In this document: positions 51,105 to 60,522 of the stretch, piece by piece | Layout of the letters: each line of letters opens with the position of its first letter | Numbering within the stretch: the stretch's first letter is position 1 | DNA from: Berkiella sp964496435 | Lineage (GTDB): Bacteria; Pseudomonadota; Gammaproteobacteria; Berkiellales; Berkiellaceae | Length of the DNA stretch: 64,000 nt | Direction of reading: 5' to 3' | NCBI GenBank assembly: GCA_964496435.1 | Contig: CAZBZP010000004.1 | Span: 124,001 to 188,000 of the forward strand | Translations under genes and position numbers: made by a program | Notes under the pieces: model-generated | What the model was told of the DNA's origin: nothing | The model's input: only the letters and a program-made list of their open reading frames with translations | Database searches by the model: none

Positions 51105-52454
51105 ATGCACAAAAAATTTGATTTAATAGCCATTGGTGGCGGTAGTGGTGGTATTGCCACCGTAAATAAAGCAGCACAATTTGGGGCAAGCTGCGCATTA
51201 ATTGAGCAAGACTTGATTGGTGGTACCTGTGTGAACGTTGGCTGTGTCCCCAAAAAAATAACCTGGCTTGCCAGTGATATGGCTTTGAAACTAAAAGATG
51301 CCGCAGGGCTAGGTTTCAATGTGCAAGCTAGTAACATCAATTGGCAACAGCTGTGCCAAAAACGTCAAGCCTATATCAATAGACAGCATGTTTTGTATAA
51401 CACTAAGCTAAATAAGAACCAAATAACCCTAATACAAGGAAAAGCGAGGTTTCTCTCTGCTCATACCATAGGTGTGGGGAATGATATTTTTGAAGCCCCT
51501 CATATCGTTATCGCAACAGGTGCCAAACCAAGCATACCCTCTATTGAAGGTGCTGCGCTTGGAATTGATTCAAACGGTTTCTTTGCCTTAGAAGCTTTAC
51601 CTAAGCGTGTCCTGATTATGGGCGCAGGCTATATCGCTGTTGAATTTGCAGCCATGTTAAATTCTTTTGGCTGTGATGTTGTTTTAGCATTTCGACATGA
51701 AAAATTTCTCAGAAAATTCGATAGCCTCTTGAGTGAAAAATTGATGCTCTCATATCAGCACCAAGGCATCACCCTTAAAGCACATCATGTGCCCAAAGCC
51801 ATCGAAAAAAATAAAGACAATAGTTTGAAAGTCATTTTTGAAAACAGGGAAGTGCTTGAGGGCTTTGACAGTGTCATATTTGCCACTGGACGCCATGCAA
51901 ACACGGATGGCCTTGATTTAATGAATGCAGGTTTGATGAGCAATGCCTTTGGTTACATAACTGTTGATGCTTTTCAAAATACGCTCGTGCCAGGCATTTA
52001 TGCGCTGGGGGATGTCACAGGGCAAAAGGAACTCACCCCGGTCGCTATTGCTGCCGGCAGACGACTTGCAACGCGTTTGTTTGCAAACAAACCTCAAAGC
52101 AAATTAAATTATGACAATATTCCAACGGTGGTCTTTAGCCATCCTCCTGTTGCGACAGTCGGCTTAACGGAAGATGAAGCACGTGCATTACACGGTGATG
52201 ATTTGCGTATTTACCAAACGCAATTTACGCCGATGTCACAAAGTTTTTTTGAAAACCCTCAAAAAACCAACATGAAACTGATTACCGTGGCAAGCACAGA
52301 CAAAGTGATTGGTTGCCATCTTATTGGTGAGGGCTGTGACGAAATGCTTCAGGGCTTTGCCTTAGCCATGACGATGGGGGCAACAAAGTCAGACTTTGAT
52401 AATGTCGTTGCAATCCATCCAAGCAGTGCCGAAGAGTTAGTCACCCTAACCTAA
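51105..52454 (+). CDS. gor: Glutathione reductase
   Basis: The product is 449 residues. FAD-binding GGGSGGIAT leads to the redox-active disulfide in GGTCVNVGCVPKK (C42, C47). The NAD(P)-binding segment has GAGYIAVEFA, and AFRHEKFLRKFD supplies basic residues expected for NADPH binding. YALGDVTGQKELTPVAI and the catalytic HPSSAEE end complete the class. It keeps glutathione reduced. It is divergent from prlC with 99 bp between start codons. The call to glutathione rather than another disulfide substrate rests on overall resemblance. Confidence 0.93.
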   Translation: MHKKFDLIAIGGGSGGIATVNKAAQFGASCALIEQDLIGGTCVNVGCVPKKITWLASDMALKLKDAAGLGFNVQASNINWQQLCQKRQAYINRQHVLYNTKLNKNQITLIQGKARFLSAHTIGVGNDIFEAPHIVIATGAKPSIPSIEGAALGIDSNGFFALEALPKRVLIMGAGYIAVEFAAMLNSFGCDVVLAFRHEKFLRKFDSLLSEKLMLSYQHQGITLKAHHVPKAIEKNKDNSLKVIFENREVLEGFDSVIFATGRHANTDGLDLMNAGLMSNAFGYITVDAFQNTLVPGIYALGDVTGQKELTPVAIAAGRRLATRLFANKPQSKLNYDNIPTVVFSHPPVATVGLTEDEARALHGDDLRIYQTQFTPMSQSFFENPQKTNMKLITVASTDKVIGCHLIGEGCDEMLQGFALAMTMGATKSDFDNVVAIHPSSAEELVTLT

Positions 52455-52624
52455 AACATAAAAATTTTTTCGCGAAGATTTTGAATGTCGACGCTTGTGT
52501 TACTTAGCCTCCTAGGCCAAGAACATTGGCGGGAGTATAAATTCAAAAGGGATGCGTAAATGCTTGATTATTTTTCATTAGCGGGTATCCTCAAATGAAT
52601 TAATAATTCCAGCGGAGTCGCACA

Positions 52625-53176
52625 ATGTCCGTGCGCAGTTTTTTGCAACACACCCCCCAAATCGGCGCCAACGTCTATGTTGACGACATGGCCGCTGTTA
52701 TTGGCAATGTCAGCATTGGTGATGATTCTTCCATTTGGCCATTTGCAAGCGTGCGTGGCGATGTTCATCGAATTACCATCGGCGCGCGAACCAGCATTCA
52801 AGATGGCTGTGTGTTACATGTCACACATGATAGTCAGTATCATCCTGGTGGGACGCCATTGATTGTAGGAAACGATGTCACGGTCGGACATCGTGTCACT
52901 TTGCATGCTTGCACTATTTCAGATCTTTGTATTATTGGCATGGGCGCGGTCGTTCTTGACAATGCGATTATTGAATCTGACGTCATTCTAGGCGCTGGCA
53001 GTCTCGTTCCCCCAGGCAAAGTGTTGGCTTCAGGGTATTTGTGGGTTGGAGCACCTGCTATTAAAAAACGTCCCTTAACCTCTGAAGAACTGAATTTTAT
53101 TCGTTATAGCGCCGCCAGTTATGTCAAACTGAAAAACGATCATTTATCGCATATAAAATTACAACAAGGAAAGTGA
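52625..53176 (+). CDS. Gamma-class carbonic anhydrase-like protein (YrdA type)
   Basis: The product is 183 residues with left-handed beta-helix hexapeptide repeats (IGNVSIGDDSSIWPFASVRG, VTVGHRVTLHACTI). The metal-binding histidines lie in LHVTHDS, GHRV and LHAC. An N-terminal Q-I-G-x-N-V-Y-V-D pattern is usual for YrdA/CaiE-like proteins. Most are named gamma-carbonic anhydrases but many lack proven activity. The stop overlaps the frame of the following fused ligase gene, so they probably share a transcript. Confidence 0.9.
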   Translation: MSVRSFLQHTPQIGANVYVDDMAAVIGNVSIGDDSSIWPFASVRGDVHRITIGARTSIQDGCVLHVTHDSQYHPGGTPLIVGNDVTVGHRVTLHACTISDLCIIGMGAVVLDNAIIESDVILGAGSLVPPGKVLASGYLWVGAPAIKKRPLTSEELNFIRYSAASYVKLKNDHLSHIKLQQGK

Positions 53177-53184
53177 AGCCTCGC

Positions 53185-55122
53185 ATGAGTATCAGCCATA
53201 GTCACAACAACCCCAAAAATTCTTCTAAAAAAAAATCTAAAGTCAGGGCCTCAAGCAACGATCATACACAACGCACCTTAGGACCCATTTCCGATCTCGA
53301 ACGTCATCTTCCACCCGAATGGTGGAAAACCCTCTTCAACTCTTTGTATTTAAAAACCGATGGCGATGTCGTTGAAAATAGTATTAACACTGAAAACGAT
53401 ATTGATATGTTAACATCTGTAACGGGCATTAAGCCCGATGATCGCTTACTGGATTTATGTTGTGGCCAAGGCCGACACTCCCTTGAGTTAGCAAAGCGCG
53501 GTTTTCACCATATTAATGGTGTAGACAGATCACGTTATCTTATACGCTTAGCACGAAAGAGGGCTAAAGCCTTAGGGTATTCGGTTAGTTTTTCTGAGGG
53601 TGACGCCAGACATTTTCGTTTAAAAGACAGCTCTATCGATTGTGCTTTTATGATGGGTAATTCTTTTGGCTATTTTGAACGAGAAGAAGATGATATTGCA
53701 GTATTAAATAATTTAAAGCGGATCCTTGATTCCAATGGCACGCTGTTATTAGACATCGTTGATGGTGCTTGGATGAGCCAACATTTTGAGGCTCGCTCTT
53801 GGGAATGGATTGATCAAAATCATTTTGTGAATCGTGAGCGCATACTATCATCTGATGGCAAGCGCATTATTTCACGAGAAGTCATCACCAATGCAGAAAT
53901 TGGCGTCATGGCCGATCAACTCTATGCCGAGCGCTTATATTCTCTTGAAGAAATCACCGCCATTTTAACTTCTCTTGATTTTAGCGAGGTAACACATCAT
54001 GGCAATGTTTATTCTCATTCTACCCGAGGCCAGGACTTAGGCATGATGGCTAATCGCCTTTTCATCACTGCCAAGGCACCCACAAAGCAAAAGCCTCAAC
54101 GCACGCAGGTGAGCAAACTACAGACCACCGTCATTATGGGCGATCCGACCTTGCCAGATGTTGTTAAAAAGAATGGTCAGTTTAATGAAGAAGATTTCGA
54201 CACCATCAATCAACTTAAACAGAATTTGAAATTACTAGATGATTTTCAATTCAATTATCTTGATAATCATAAAACCCTTATACAACAATTGATCAAATCA
54301 CCACCAGATTTTGTCTTTAACCTGTGTGATGAAGGTTTTTATAATAAAGCCTCAGAAGAATTGCATGTGCCAGCACTCCTCGAGATGCTAAAGGTGCCTT
54401 ACACCGGTGCAGGCCCTACCTGCCTTGCGCTATGTTATAACAAATCCTTTATACGCTCCGTTGCTTTAAGTCTAGATGTGCCTGTGCCACTTGAAACCTA
54501 TTACACGCCATCAGATCAAGCCGCGCATATTCCACACACCTTTCCAGCGATTATCAAACCAAACTGTGGGGATAGCTCTATTGGGATAACACAGCATGCC
54601 GTTGTGCAAAGCGCCGAAGAGCTGATCGATTATATAAATTACCTCAATGAAATATTGCCTGGTGTACCTTTACTTATTCAGGAATATTTAGATGGCCCAG
54701 AATACACTGTCGGATTAATTGGTAACCCAGGTAAATTTGATGTCTTGCCCTTGATGGAGGTGGATTACTCAAATCTTCCAGATAATTTGCCTAAGATCTT
54801 AGCCTATGAATCAAAGTGGCTTCCAGACTCAGCATATTGGAACAACATTAAGTATAAAGAAGCAGAACTTCCCGATGATATAGCCCGAAAGCTAATTGAT
54901 TACTCACAAGCTTTATTTGAAAGAGTAGAGTGTCGGGATTACGCACGATTTGATTTCCGCGCTGACAGTCATGGTAATATTAAATTGCTTGAGGTAAACC
55001 CCAACCCTGGCTGGTGTTGGGATGGCAAATTCAATTTGATGGCCGGTTATGCCAATATCAGTTATCGGCAAATGCTTGAAATGATTCTAAAATCAGCAAG
55101 GGAAAGATTGGGGCTCAGTTAA
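53185..55122 (+). CDS. Methyltransferase - D-Ala-D-Ala-ligase-like ATP-grasp fusion
   Basis: The product is about 645 residues. A GTG at 53173 overlaps the upstream stop but lies too close to AAGGA, so I prefer ATG 53185. After a basic, disordered start comes a class I methyltransferase: RLLDLCCGQGRHSLELAKRG, INGVDRS, FSEGDARHF, then GTLLLDIVDGAWM. A linker with TKQKPQRTQ joins it to an ATP-grasp domain resembling D-Ala-D-Ala ligase: LHVPALLEMLKVPYTGAGP, FPAIIKPNCGDSSIGI, LIQEYLDGPEYTVGLIG and the metal end LLEVNPNPGWCW. A free-standing paralogue of the second half lies at 57338. Likely a two-step tailoring and amide-forming enzyme; substrate unknown. Confidence 0.82.
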   Translation: MSISHSHNNPKNSSKKKSKVRASSNDHTQRTLGPISDLERHLPPEWWKTLFNSLYLKTDGDVVENSINTENDIDMLTSVTGIKPDDRLLDLCCGQGRHSLELAKRGFHHINGVDRSRYLIRLARKRAKALGYSVSFSEGDARHFRLKDSSIDCAFMMGNSFGYFEREEDDIAVLNNLKRILDSNGTLLLDIVDGAWMSQHFEARSWEWIDQNHFVNRERILSSDGKRIISREVITNAEIGVMADQLYAERLYSLEEITAILTSLDFSEVTHHGNVYSHSTRGQDLGMMANRLFITAKAPTKQKPQRTQVSKLQTTVIMGDPTLPDVVKKNGQFNEEDFDTINQLKQNLKLLDDFQFNYLDNHKTLIQQLIKSPPDFVFNLCDEGFYNKASEELHVPALLEMLKVPYTGAGPTCLALCYNKSFIRSVALSLDVPVPLETYYTPSDQAAHIPHTFPAIIKPNCGDSSIGITQHAVVQSAEELIDYINYLNEILPGVPLLIQEYLDGPEYTVGLIGNPGKFDVLPLMEVDYSNLPDNLPKILAYESKWLPDSAYWNNIKYKEAELPDDIARKLIDYSQALFERVECRDYARFDFRADSHGNIKLLEVNPNPGWCWDGKFNLMAGYANISYRQMLEMILKSARERLGLS

Positions 55123-55168
55123 ACAAACACTCAATACCTTTTATTTTGTGTATCCTGCTTTACTTTGG

Positions 55169-55189
55169 GCGGACATGAAGTCCGCCCCT
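55169..55189. repeat. REP-like palindrome, GCGGACAT family (copy 2)
   Basis: GGGCGGAC and GTCCGCCC form an eight-base stem around ATGAA. Like the copy at 21252-21272 it sits between convergent genes, and it is followed by CCTAC, as in dispersed palindromes of this type. No T-run follows. Confidence 0.55.
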
Positions 55190-55192
55190 ACA

Positions 55193-56425
55193 TCAAGACT
55201 CGACAAAATTTAAGTTTCGCTTAAAGGTTTCGTTTAGGCTGAATATACTGATCATTGCCACCACTAAACTGCTAAGCGCAATTATCCCTAAACTTGCCAA
55301 CATGCCAAATTGCGGTTTCATCCATGTTAATAATAAGGTTAAGGGCACCGCCATCCCTCGCACCATGTTCGGCAGTGAAACCGTAACCGTTGCGCGCAGA
55401 TTTATGCCAAATTGCTCACAGGACATAACCATAAATACTGCCCAATAACCAATACAAAACCCAAGCAAGCTACAAAAGAAATAGAATGTTTCAACATTGA
55501 TGTTATTGAGCCTTAACAAAGTCACGACACAACAAAATGACATTGCAGCATATATAAATATGACTTTTTTGCGCGAGCCTATATATTGGCTTAGCAAACC
55601 GCTACTTAATTCACCTAAACCTAAACCAATGTTGAAGTATAACAATGCCCAACCTGTGGTGATATCTCCTTGCACAGCTAATAAAGAACCCAACTCTGGC
55701 GCCAAGGTCATAAATAAGCCAACGAAAATCCAAAAGGGAACCCCCACCAATAAACATTTGATATATTTAAAAGCTAAAGGAGGAGACCTAAACAAGGCAA
55801 AAAGAGAGCCTTTGCTGACATGTGATTGTGTTTTATGCAAAACATACATACTGGATTCTACTAAACCTAATCGCATAATAAGCAAGGCAAAACCTGCGCC
55901 ACCGCCAATCAAGTAAGCTGTTTGCCAACTAAACATATTGCCAACAAGGCCACCGGCGATGCCGCCTAAAACACCTGCCGCCGTCACAATCGTTGTTCCC
56001 AAACCCCGTTTGTGTTGAGACATTAATTCGCTCACCAAAGTAATACCGGCGCCAAGCTCACCAGCCAAACCAAAGCCTGCAATAAAGCGCAATACGGTAT
56101 ATTGGGTAACATTGGTGACAAAAGCATTTGCAATATTGGCTAAGGAATACAAAAGGATGGAACCAAATAAAATTGATAACCTACCTCGTTTATCACCCAG
56201 CACACCCCATACGATGCCCCCTATCAACATGCCCACAAGCTGCACATTCATGAGTTGCAAACCTACCGTCGTAATTTCTTCCTGGTTTAAACCCAAGGCC
56301 TTTAGACTAGGTATGCGTAATACAGCAAAGAGGATGATGTCATAGACATCGACAAAATATCCTAAAGCACTAACGAGTATAGTCAAAAATACTTTTTGAT
56401 TATCTATCATCAATGGGTTTTTCAT
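55193..56425 (-). CDS. MFS transporter, SP/AAHS-like metabolite symporter
   Basis: The product is 410 residues from ATG 56425, which has AGGAG six bases upstream and an ATGA overlap with aroE. Twelve hydrophobic segments are visible. Signature loops are GVLGDKRGRLSILFGS after TM2, and RFIAGFGLAGELGAGITLVSEL in TM4 to TM5, typical of metabolite:H+ symporters (sugar, aromatic acid or dicarboxylate). YFVDVYDIILFAVL in TM1 resembles proline/betaine and aromatic-acid porters. Coupling to aroE could suggest a shikimate-type substrate, but that is inference. Confidence 0.85.
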   Translation of the reverse strand: MKNPLMIDNQKVFLTILVSALGYFVDVYDIILFAVLRIPSLKALGLNQEEITTVGLQLMNVQLVGMLIGGIVWGVLGDKRGRLSILFGSILLYSLANIANAFVTNVTQYTVLRFIAGFGLAGELGAGITLVSELMSQHKRGLGTTIVTAAGVLGGIAGGLVGNMFSWQTAYLIGGGAGFALLIMRLGLVESSMYVLHKTQSHVSKGSLFALFRSPPLAFKYIKCLLVGVPFWIFVGLFMTLAPELGSLLAVQGDITTGWALLYFNIGLGLGELSSGLLSQYIGSRKKVIFIYAAMSFCCVVTLLRLNNINVETFYFFCSLLGFCIGYWAVFMVMSCEQFGINLRATVTVSLPNMVRGMAVPLTLLLTWMKPQFGMLASLGIIALSSLVVAMISIFSLNETFKRNLNFVES

Positions 56426-57237
56426 AATTGCTCCTGACGAAGTAAGGCAATCACAGGCGCTATGGCTGGTAAAAAATGATGCCAACGCTTAAATCCTAAT
56501 GCCGCCTGCCATACCAACATCCCAATACCATCATGTGTGTCAAGGGCACCATGTTCTTTTGCCCATAGCTGAAATTGGGTTTGTGATTTCTTTTGATAGG
56601 CCAAATCTATTGCTATCGTATTCTTTAACCATTTAGCTTCGATAGGCGGAATTTGAGAGCTAAGGCTCAATGAGGTTGCATTAATAACCAAGTCAAAAGG
56701 CGCTTCTTGTGAATGGGCAAACGATTCATAGTGGTAAGCTTTTAGGTTTTCCTGGCTGATGAGTGCCTGTGCTTTCTCTACTGTTCTATTAACGATAACG
56801 ATACTGGCAGGATTCGTCTTGAGTAAAGGCCCCAGAATGCCGCGCACTGCGCCACCTGCACCCAAAATGAGAATGCGCTTTGCTTGTAAATTCAAAGCAA
56901 GATCTTGGCTCAAAAAATGATAAAACCCCTCACCATCGGTATTGTCACCACAGAGCATGTCTTTATCCCAGTAGACGGTATTGACGGCCCTTGCCGTCTT
57001 TGCGGCACCACTAAGCTGTTGGCACAATTCAAAAGCTTCAATCTTCAGTGGCAAGGTAATGCACGCCCCTTGCCCCCCTTCAAGCCTGAATTGGGCTAAG
57101 GTTGCTTTAAGCGAACCCTGCTGCGTTAAAATTCTTTGAAAATCAATGGATAAATTAGCTTCTTTAGCAAAGGTCTGATGAATCAGCGGTGACAAACTAT
57201 GATCTATAGGAGAACCTAATACAGCAAAACGAGCCAT
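56422..57237 (-). CDS. aroE: Shikimate dehydrogenase
   Basis: The product is 271 residues. The shikimate-binding SPIDHSLSPLIHQ opens the protein. The catalytic lysine is in ITLPLKIEA, and AVNTVYWDKDMLCGDNTDGEGF supplies the substrate Asn and Asp. The NADPH-binding loop is ILGAGGAVRGIL, followed by IVNRTVEKAQ. It reduces 3-dehydroshikimate in aromatic amino-acid synthesis. The usual AroE feature FDLVINATS(L/S) is present. It is coupled to the MFS gene downstream. Confidence 0.96.
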   Translation of the reverse strand: MARFAVLGSPIDHSLSPLIHQTFAKEANLSIDFQRILTQQGSLKATLAQFRLEGGQGACITLPLKIEAFELCQQLSGAAKTARAVNTVYWDKDMLCGDNTDGEGFYHFLSQDLALNLQAKRILILGAGGAVRGILGPLLKTNPASIVIVNRTVEKAQALISQENLKAYHYESFAHSQEAPFDLVINATSLSLSSQIPPIEAKWLKNTIAIDLAYQKKSQTQFQLWAKEHGALDTHDGIGMLVWQAALGFKRWHHFLPAIAPVIALLRQEQL

Positions 57238-57337
57238 TAATAATATCCCTTTTCTTAAACAGGCTATAAAGTTGAAATGCTTTATTCTATAATAATTTAA
57301 TAAGAATTACTTCTGAAAATTGAAGGAAATTCACCTA

Positions 57338-58366
57338 ATGTCAGATCATGCTGGGGCAAAAAAAAGTCAACAACCCATCAAAGCAATTGTTCTTTTAGAT
57401 GATCCCCGCCTGCCAGATACTTTTTTAGAAAACTCTCATTATAATGCAGAAGAAATTGAATCTATCAATATACTTAAAAACACTTTAAATAATCTTAAGG
57501 CCTATGAGTTTTCCTATTTAGATCAACATGATCTATACATTTCAACGCTGAGTAAAGATAAACCTGCTTTGGTTGTTAATTTTTGTGATGGCTTTAACAA
57601 TGAAGCTAGCAAAGAACTTCATGTGCCTGCACTTTTGGAATTATTAAATCTACCTTACACGGGCTCTGATCCCGTTTGTTTGACAATATGTAATAACAAA
57701 CACCTGGTTGGGTTATTAGCCCAAAGCATAAATATACCGGTGCCAAACGCGTATTATCTTGACCCTTTACATGATAATGCACATTACCCAATTGGTTTAA
57801 AATTCCCTTTATTTGTCAAACCTAACATGGGCGATGGATCTTTTGGACTAACACGCTCAAGTCTGGTTCGTTCTGAACAAGAACTTAGGGCTCAAATTAG
57901 CCTGTTAAGAAGACAATATCCCAACATATCACTGTTAATTCAAGAGTTCCTATCAGGACCTGAATTTACCGTTGGCATTATTGGAAATGTTGGCTCTCTT
58001 GAGGTTCTACCTATCATTGAAATTGACTATAGTCTTCTTACAAAGGATTTACCTTCGATGCTTCCTTATGAATCAAAATGGAACCCGCTCTCCCCTTACT
58101 GGCATAATATTTCATTCAAAGAAGCATGTTTATCTAAAGAAAATTGCAGCAAACTCAGTTCATATGCCAAATTGATATTTGAACATACTGGCTGTCGTGA
58201 TTATGCCAGATTTGATTTTCGCATGGATAATAATGGGCACATTAAACTCTTAGAAGTAAACCCCAACCCAGGCTTGAATTGGTTTACGTTGGATGAGTAT
58301 GCTGATGAAGCACTTCTCGATAAAATTTTAACATGTGCTTGCACACGACTGGGCGTTCATCAATAA
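57338..58366 (+). CDS. Free-standing D-Ala-D-Ala-ligase-like ATP-grasp protein
   Basis: The product is 342 residues from ATG 57338 (AAGGA upstream). It aligns along its length with the second half of the methyltransferase fusion: IVLLDDPRLPDTFLENSHYN versus IMGDPTLPDVVKKNGQFN, then HVPALLELLNLPYTGSDP and LKFPLFVKPNMGDGSFGLT. LIQEFLSGPEFTVGIIG and LLEVNPNPGLNW complete the match. ATP-grasp lysines, the acidic metal ligands and the NPG loop are all kept, so it is probably active. D-Ala-D-Ala ligases proper have a different end motif, so a role in modified dipeptide or amino-acid conjugate formation is more likely than cell-wall synthesis. Confidence 0.8.
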   Translation: MSDHAGAKKSQQPIKAIVLLDDPRLPDTFLENSHYNAEEIESINILKNTLNNLKAYEFSYLDQHDLYISTLSKDKPALVVNFCDGFNNEASKELHVPALLELLNLPYTGSDPVCLTICNNKHLVGLLAQSINIPVPNAYYLDPLHDNAHYPIGLKFPLFVKPNMGDGSFGLTRSSLVRSEQELRAQISLLRRQYPNISLLIQEFLSGPEFTVGIIGNVGSLEVLPIIEIDYSLLTKDLPSMLPYESKWNPLSPYWHNISFKEACLSKENCSKLSSYAKLIFEHTGCRDYARFDFRMDNNGHIKLLEVNPNPGLNWFTLDEYADEALLDKILTCACTRLGVHQ

Positions 58367-58471
58367 ATCTACGCGCATATACTCCCTTTTTCGCTATGAA
58401 CTTATTTCTTGCATAGATATCTAATAGGTAATTCGATAGAAAAAATCATGCAAATAATCAAGGGGTTAGCT

Positions 58472-60367
58472 ATGTCACCAAAACCGATTGATGAAAAACC
58501 CTTCGCCTGGGAAGAAAAACTAAAAGCCATAAAAACTGAAGCAGAACTAGCAGAGCTGCAAAGCGACGCTACTACCGAGATTCAAGAATATTATAGCGAA
58601 CATATTTCAAAACCCAGGGAAAGAGTCTTAAGCATCAATAGCGCGAAAGAAATGTTGAACGCTGCGATTAACCTAAAGCGCAGTGAAATTGCAGCTTCAC
58701 AAGCCCCAGTAATAGCATCTGAGGATAAACCTCCAGAATCAAACATTCCCCCCGTCCCCCAACAGGTTGCTCCCCAGAATGCGCCTAAAGGGCCTCCCAA
58801 AGCACCTCCTATGGGCGGGTTGAACAAAAAACCTAAGGAGCTTTCACCGCAAGAAGCGGCCAAAAAACAAGCCGAGAAAGCAAAAGAAGAGAAGCGCAAA
58901 CAAAATTTAGCCCAACTGAATAAGCTAAAACAGGAAGAAAAAGAACGTGCCCTCAAAGCAAATGATAAAGAACTTGCAGAGTTAAGAAAAAAAGCCGCCG
59001 AAGCATTAAAGGAAGTCGAAGCTGAAATTCGTGCTTTAGACAATAAAATTATTTTAGAAGGCCTCGCACCCCTTGGCAGATTGGCTAGAGACAGCGAACC
59101 AAAAGATGACGGTAGCCCCAATGATAACGATCCCATTCAAGCGATTTTACTAGAAATTAATCTTAAAAAGGGTGAAGTCAATCGTATTCAAAATGCGCTC
59201 GATGCTGTGCAAAAAAATAGCCGCCTCAATAAAATTGGCAGCCTTGTGGACCGTTATAAAACAGCACTAAAAAAGGCAACTGATGAAGCCACTTTCCTTG
59301 AAAAAGGGAAGGACGAAAAGATAAATTTAATTAAAAAGGAAGTTGCAGAATACAGACAAAAAATGGAAAGTCTTAACCACAAAAAGGAACAAAGAAAAGT
59401 AGTCGTTGGTGCCTATGATGATGTTAAACGTGAAAAACCTGAAAAAATAGTAAATTCCAAAGATCCCAACGCAACAGTTAATCATGCAGCCATGAAAATG
59501 GCTGGCGATATCGCTAAAGTCGAAAATTTCACTTTTGAAGAGCAAATCATTTTGCGGAATTTTTTCTATGAGAATAGCGCTAATCCAGAAAATGAAAATC
59601 CACTCATGTGGGATAACAGAACCTTTGAAATCAATTTAAGAAATGCGCTGCATTTTGGTCGGATTTTACCTTATACAAATCCCAGAGATCCAGCAAAACC
59701 TGGCTTGAAAGAGCTATTAGCACGCTCGGTGTTTGATGATGATAATAACCCTACACGCGTTAAAAAAATCGGTGAAGCAGCCGTTGGCAAAATATCGCCT
59801 GATATAACCTTAGCTATTGGCGGCAATAAACCCGCTATCGACCCAAATGATGCCACTGATACCGTAATAGATAATGCAGCATCAGACACCATTATGCCTG
59901 CTTATAAACCATCAACCAGTCCACAAAAAGATCTCTCTGGTGAAGATACGGCCCTCAAGATTTTAAAAAATGTTATCAATAGCATTGTGATTAAAGATAG
60001 ATATGACCGGGCTGGTGATAAAAAATCCTTTATATCGCTATATCTTAAGGCTCAGAACAAAGACAGGCCCGTGCAAATTCAGTTTTTGCAAAATGCGGTG
60101 CAAAATGCAGCCAACGAAATAGCTCTTTTAAGAGGTGAATTAAAATACCTTGACGAAGCGACCAGAAAAGAAAGGCTCAACAATATTTTTAACAAAGTAT
60201 CTACAGCCTTAGACAGCGTCGAAAATGAAATGCAGGCGCGGGGACACAAAAAGAAGGGAACCTCTCGCATGGAAAATGTCATCGGGAATTTAAGAAATGA
60301 AATCTCAACGATGAAAGCCGCTGTTGGGCTTGAAGCATCCAAACCTAAGAAAGCTTCTCCCAATTAG
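58472..60367 (+). CDS. Large coiled-coil, proline-rich protein, effector-like
   Basis: I do not recognise this family. From ATG 58472 (AAGGGG seven bases upstream) the product is 631 residues. An N-terminal helix is followed by a Pro/Gln-rich stretch (PPVPQQVAPQNAPKGPPKAP) and a long charged coiled coil (residues about 130-340, for example EKAKEEKRKQNLAQLNKLKQ). Then come a globular middle and a final helical domain. No signal peptide or membrane segment. The proline-rich tract could bind eukaryotic SH3 or profilin-type partners. Its position just before the GEF protein suggests a shared host-directed function. All functional statements are inference. Confidence 0.6.
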   Translation: MSPKPIDEKPFAWEEKLKAIKTEAELAELQSDATTEIQEYYSEHISKPRERVLSINSAKEMLNAAINLKRSEIAASQAPVIASEDKPPESNIPPVPQQVAPQNAPKGPPKAPPMGGLNKKPKELSPQEAAKKQAEKAKEEKRKQNLAQLNKLKQEEKERALKANDKELAELRKKAAEALKEVEAEIRALDNKIILEGLAPLGRLARDSEPKDDGSPNDNDPIQAILLEINLKKGEVNRIQNALDAVQKNSRLNKIGSLVDRYKTALKKATDEATFLEKGKDEKINLIKKEVAEYRQKMESLNHKKEQRKVVVGAYDDVKREKPEKIVNSKDPNATVNHAAMKMAGDIAKVENFTFEEQIILRNFFYENSANPENENPLMWDNRTFEINLRNALHFGRILPYTNPRDPAKPGLKELLARSVFDDDNNPTRVKKIGEAAVGKISPDITLAIGGNKPAIDPNDATDTVIDNAASDTIMPAYKPSTSPQKDLSGEDTALKILKNVINSIVIKDRYDRAGDKKSFISLYLKAQNKDRPVQIQFLQNAVQNAANEIALLRGELKYLDEATRKERLNNIFNKVSTALDSVENEMQARGHKKKGTSRMENVIGNLRNEISTMKAAVGLEASKPKKASPN

Positions 60368-60522
60368 GGCGAGGTCCTGTATTTAACGCATGCAAATGCG
60401 TTGAAATGCAGCGAATTACTACAATAAATGTTAATGACCTATAACGATACTTTCTTCTATCACCGTCTCAAGACTAATAGAATAGGTTTAGCGTATTTAT
60501 ATTTGTAGGAGATTCAGCTGCG
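60368..60522. promoter_or_regulatory. Upstream region of the dual-GEF gene
   Basis: A 155-bp gap separates the coiled-coil gene from the GEF gene. TAGGAG at 60506-60511 is the only ribosome-binding site visible, with a rather long 11-base spacing. No clear promoter pair stands out. Confidence 0.3.
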
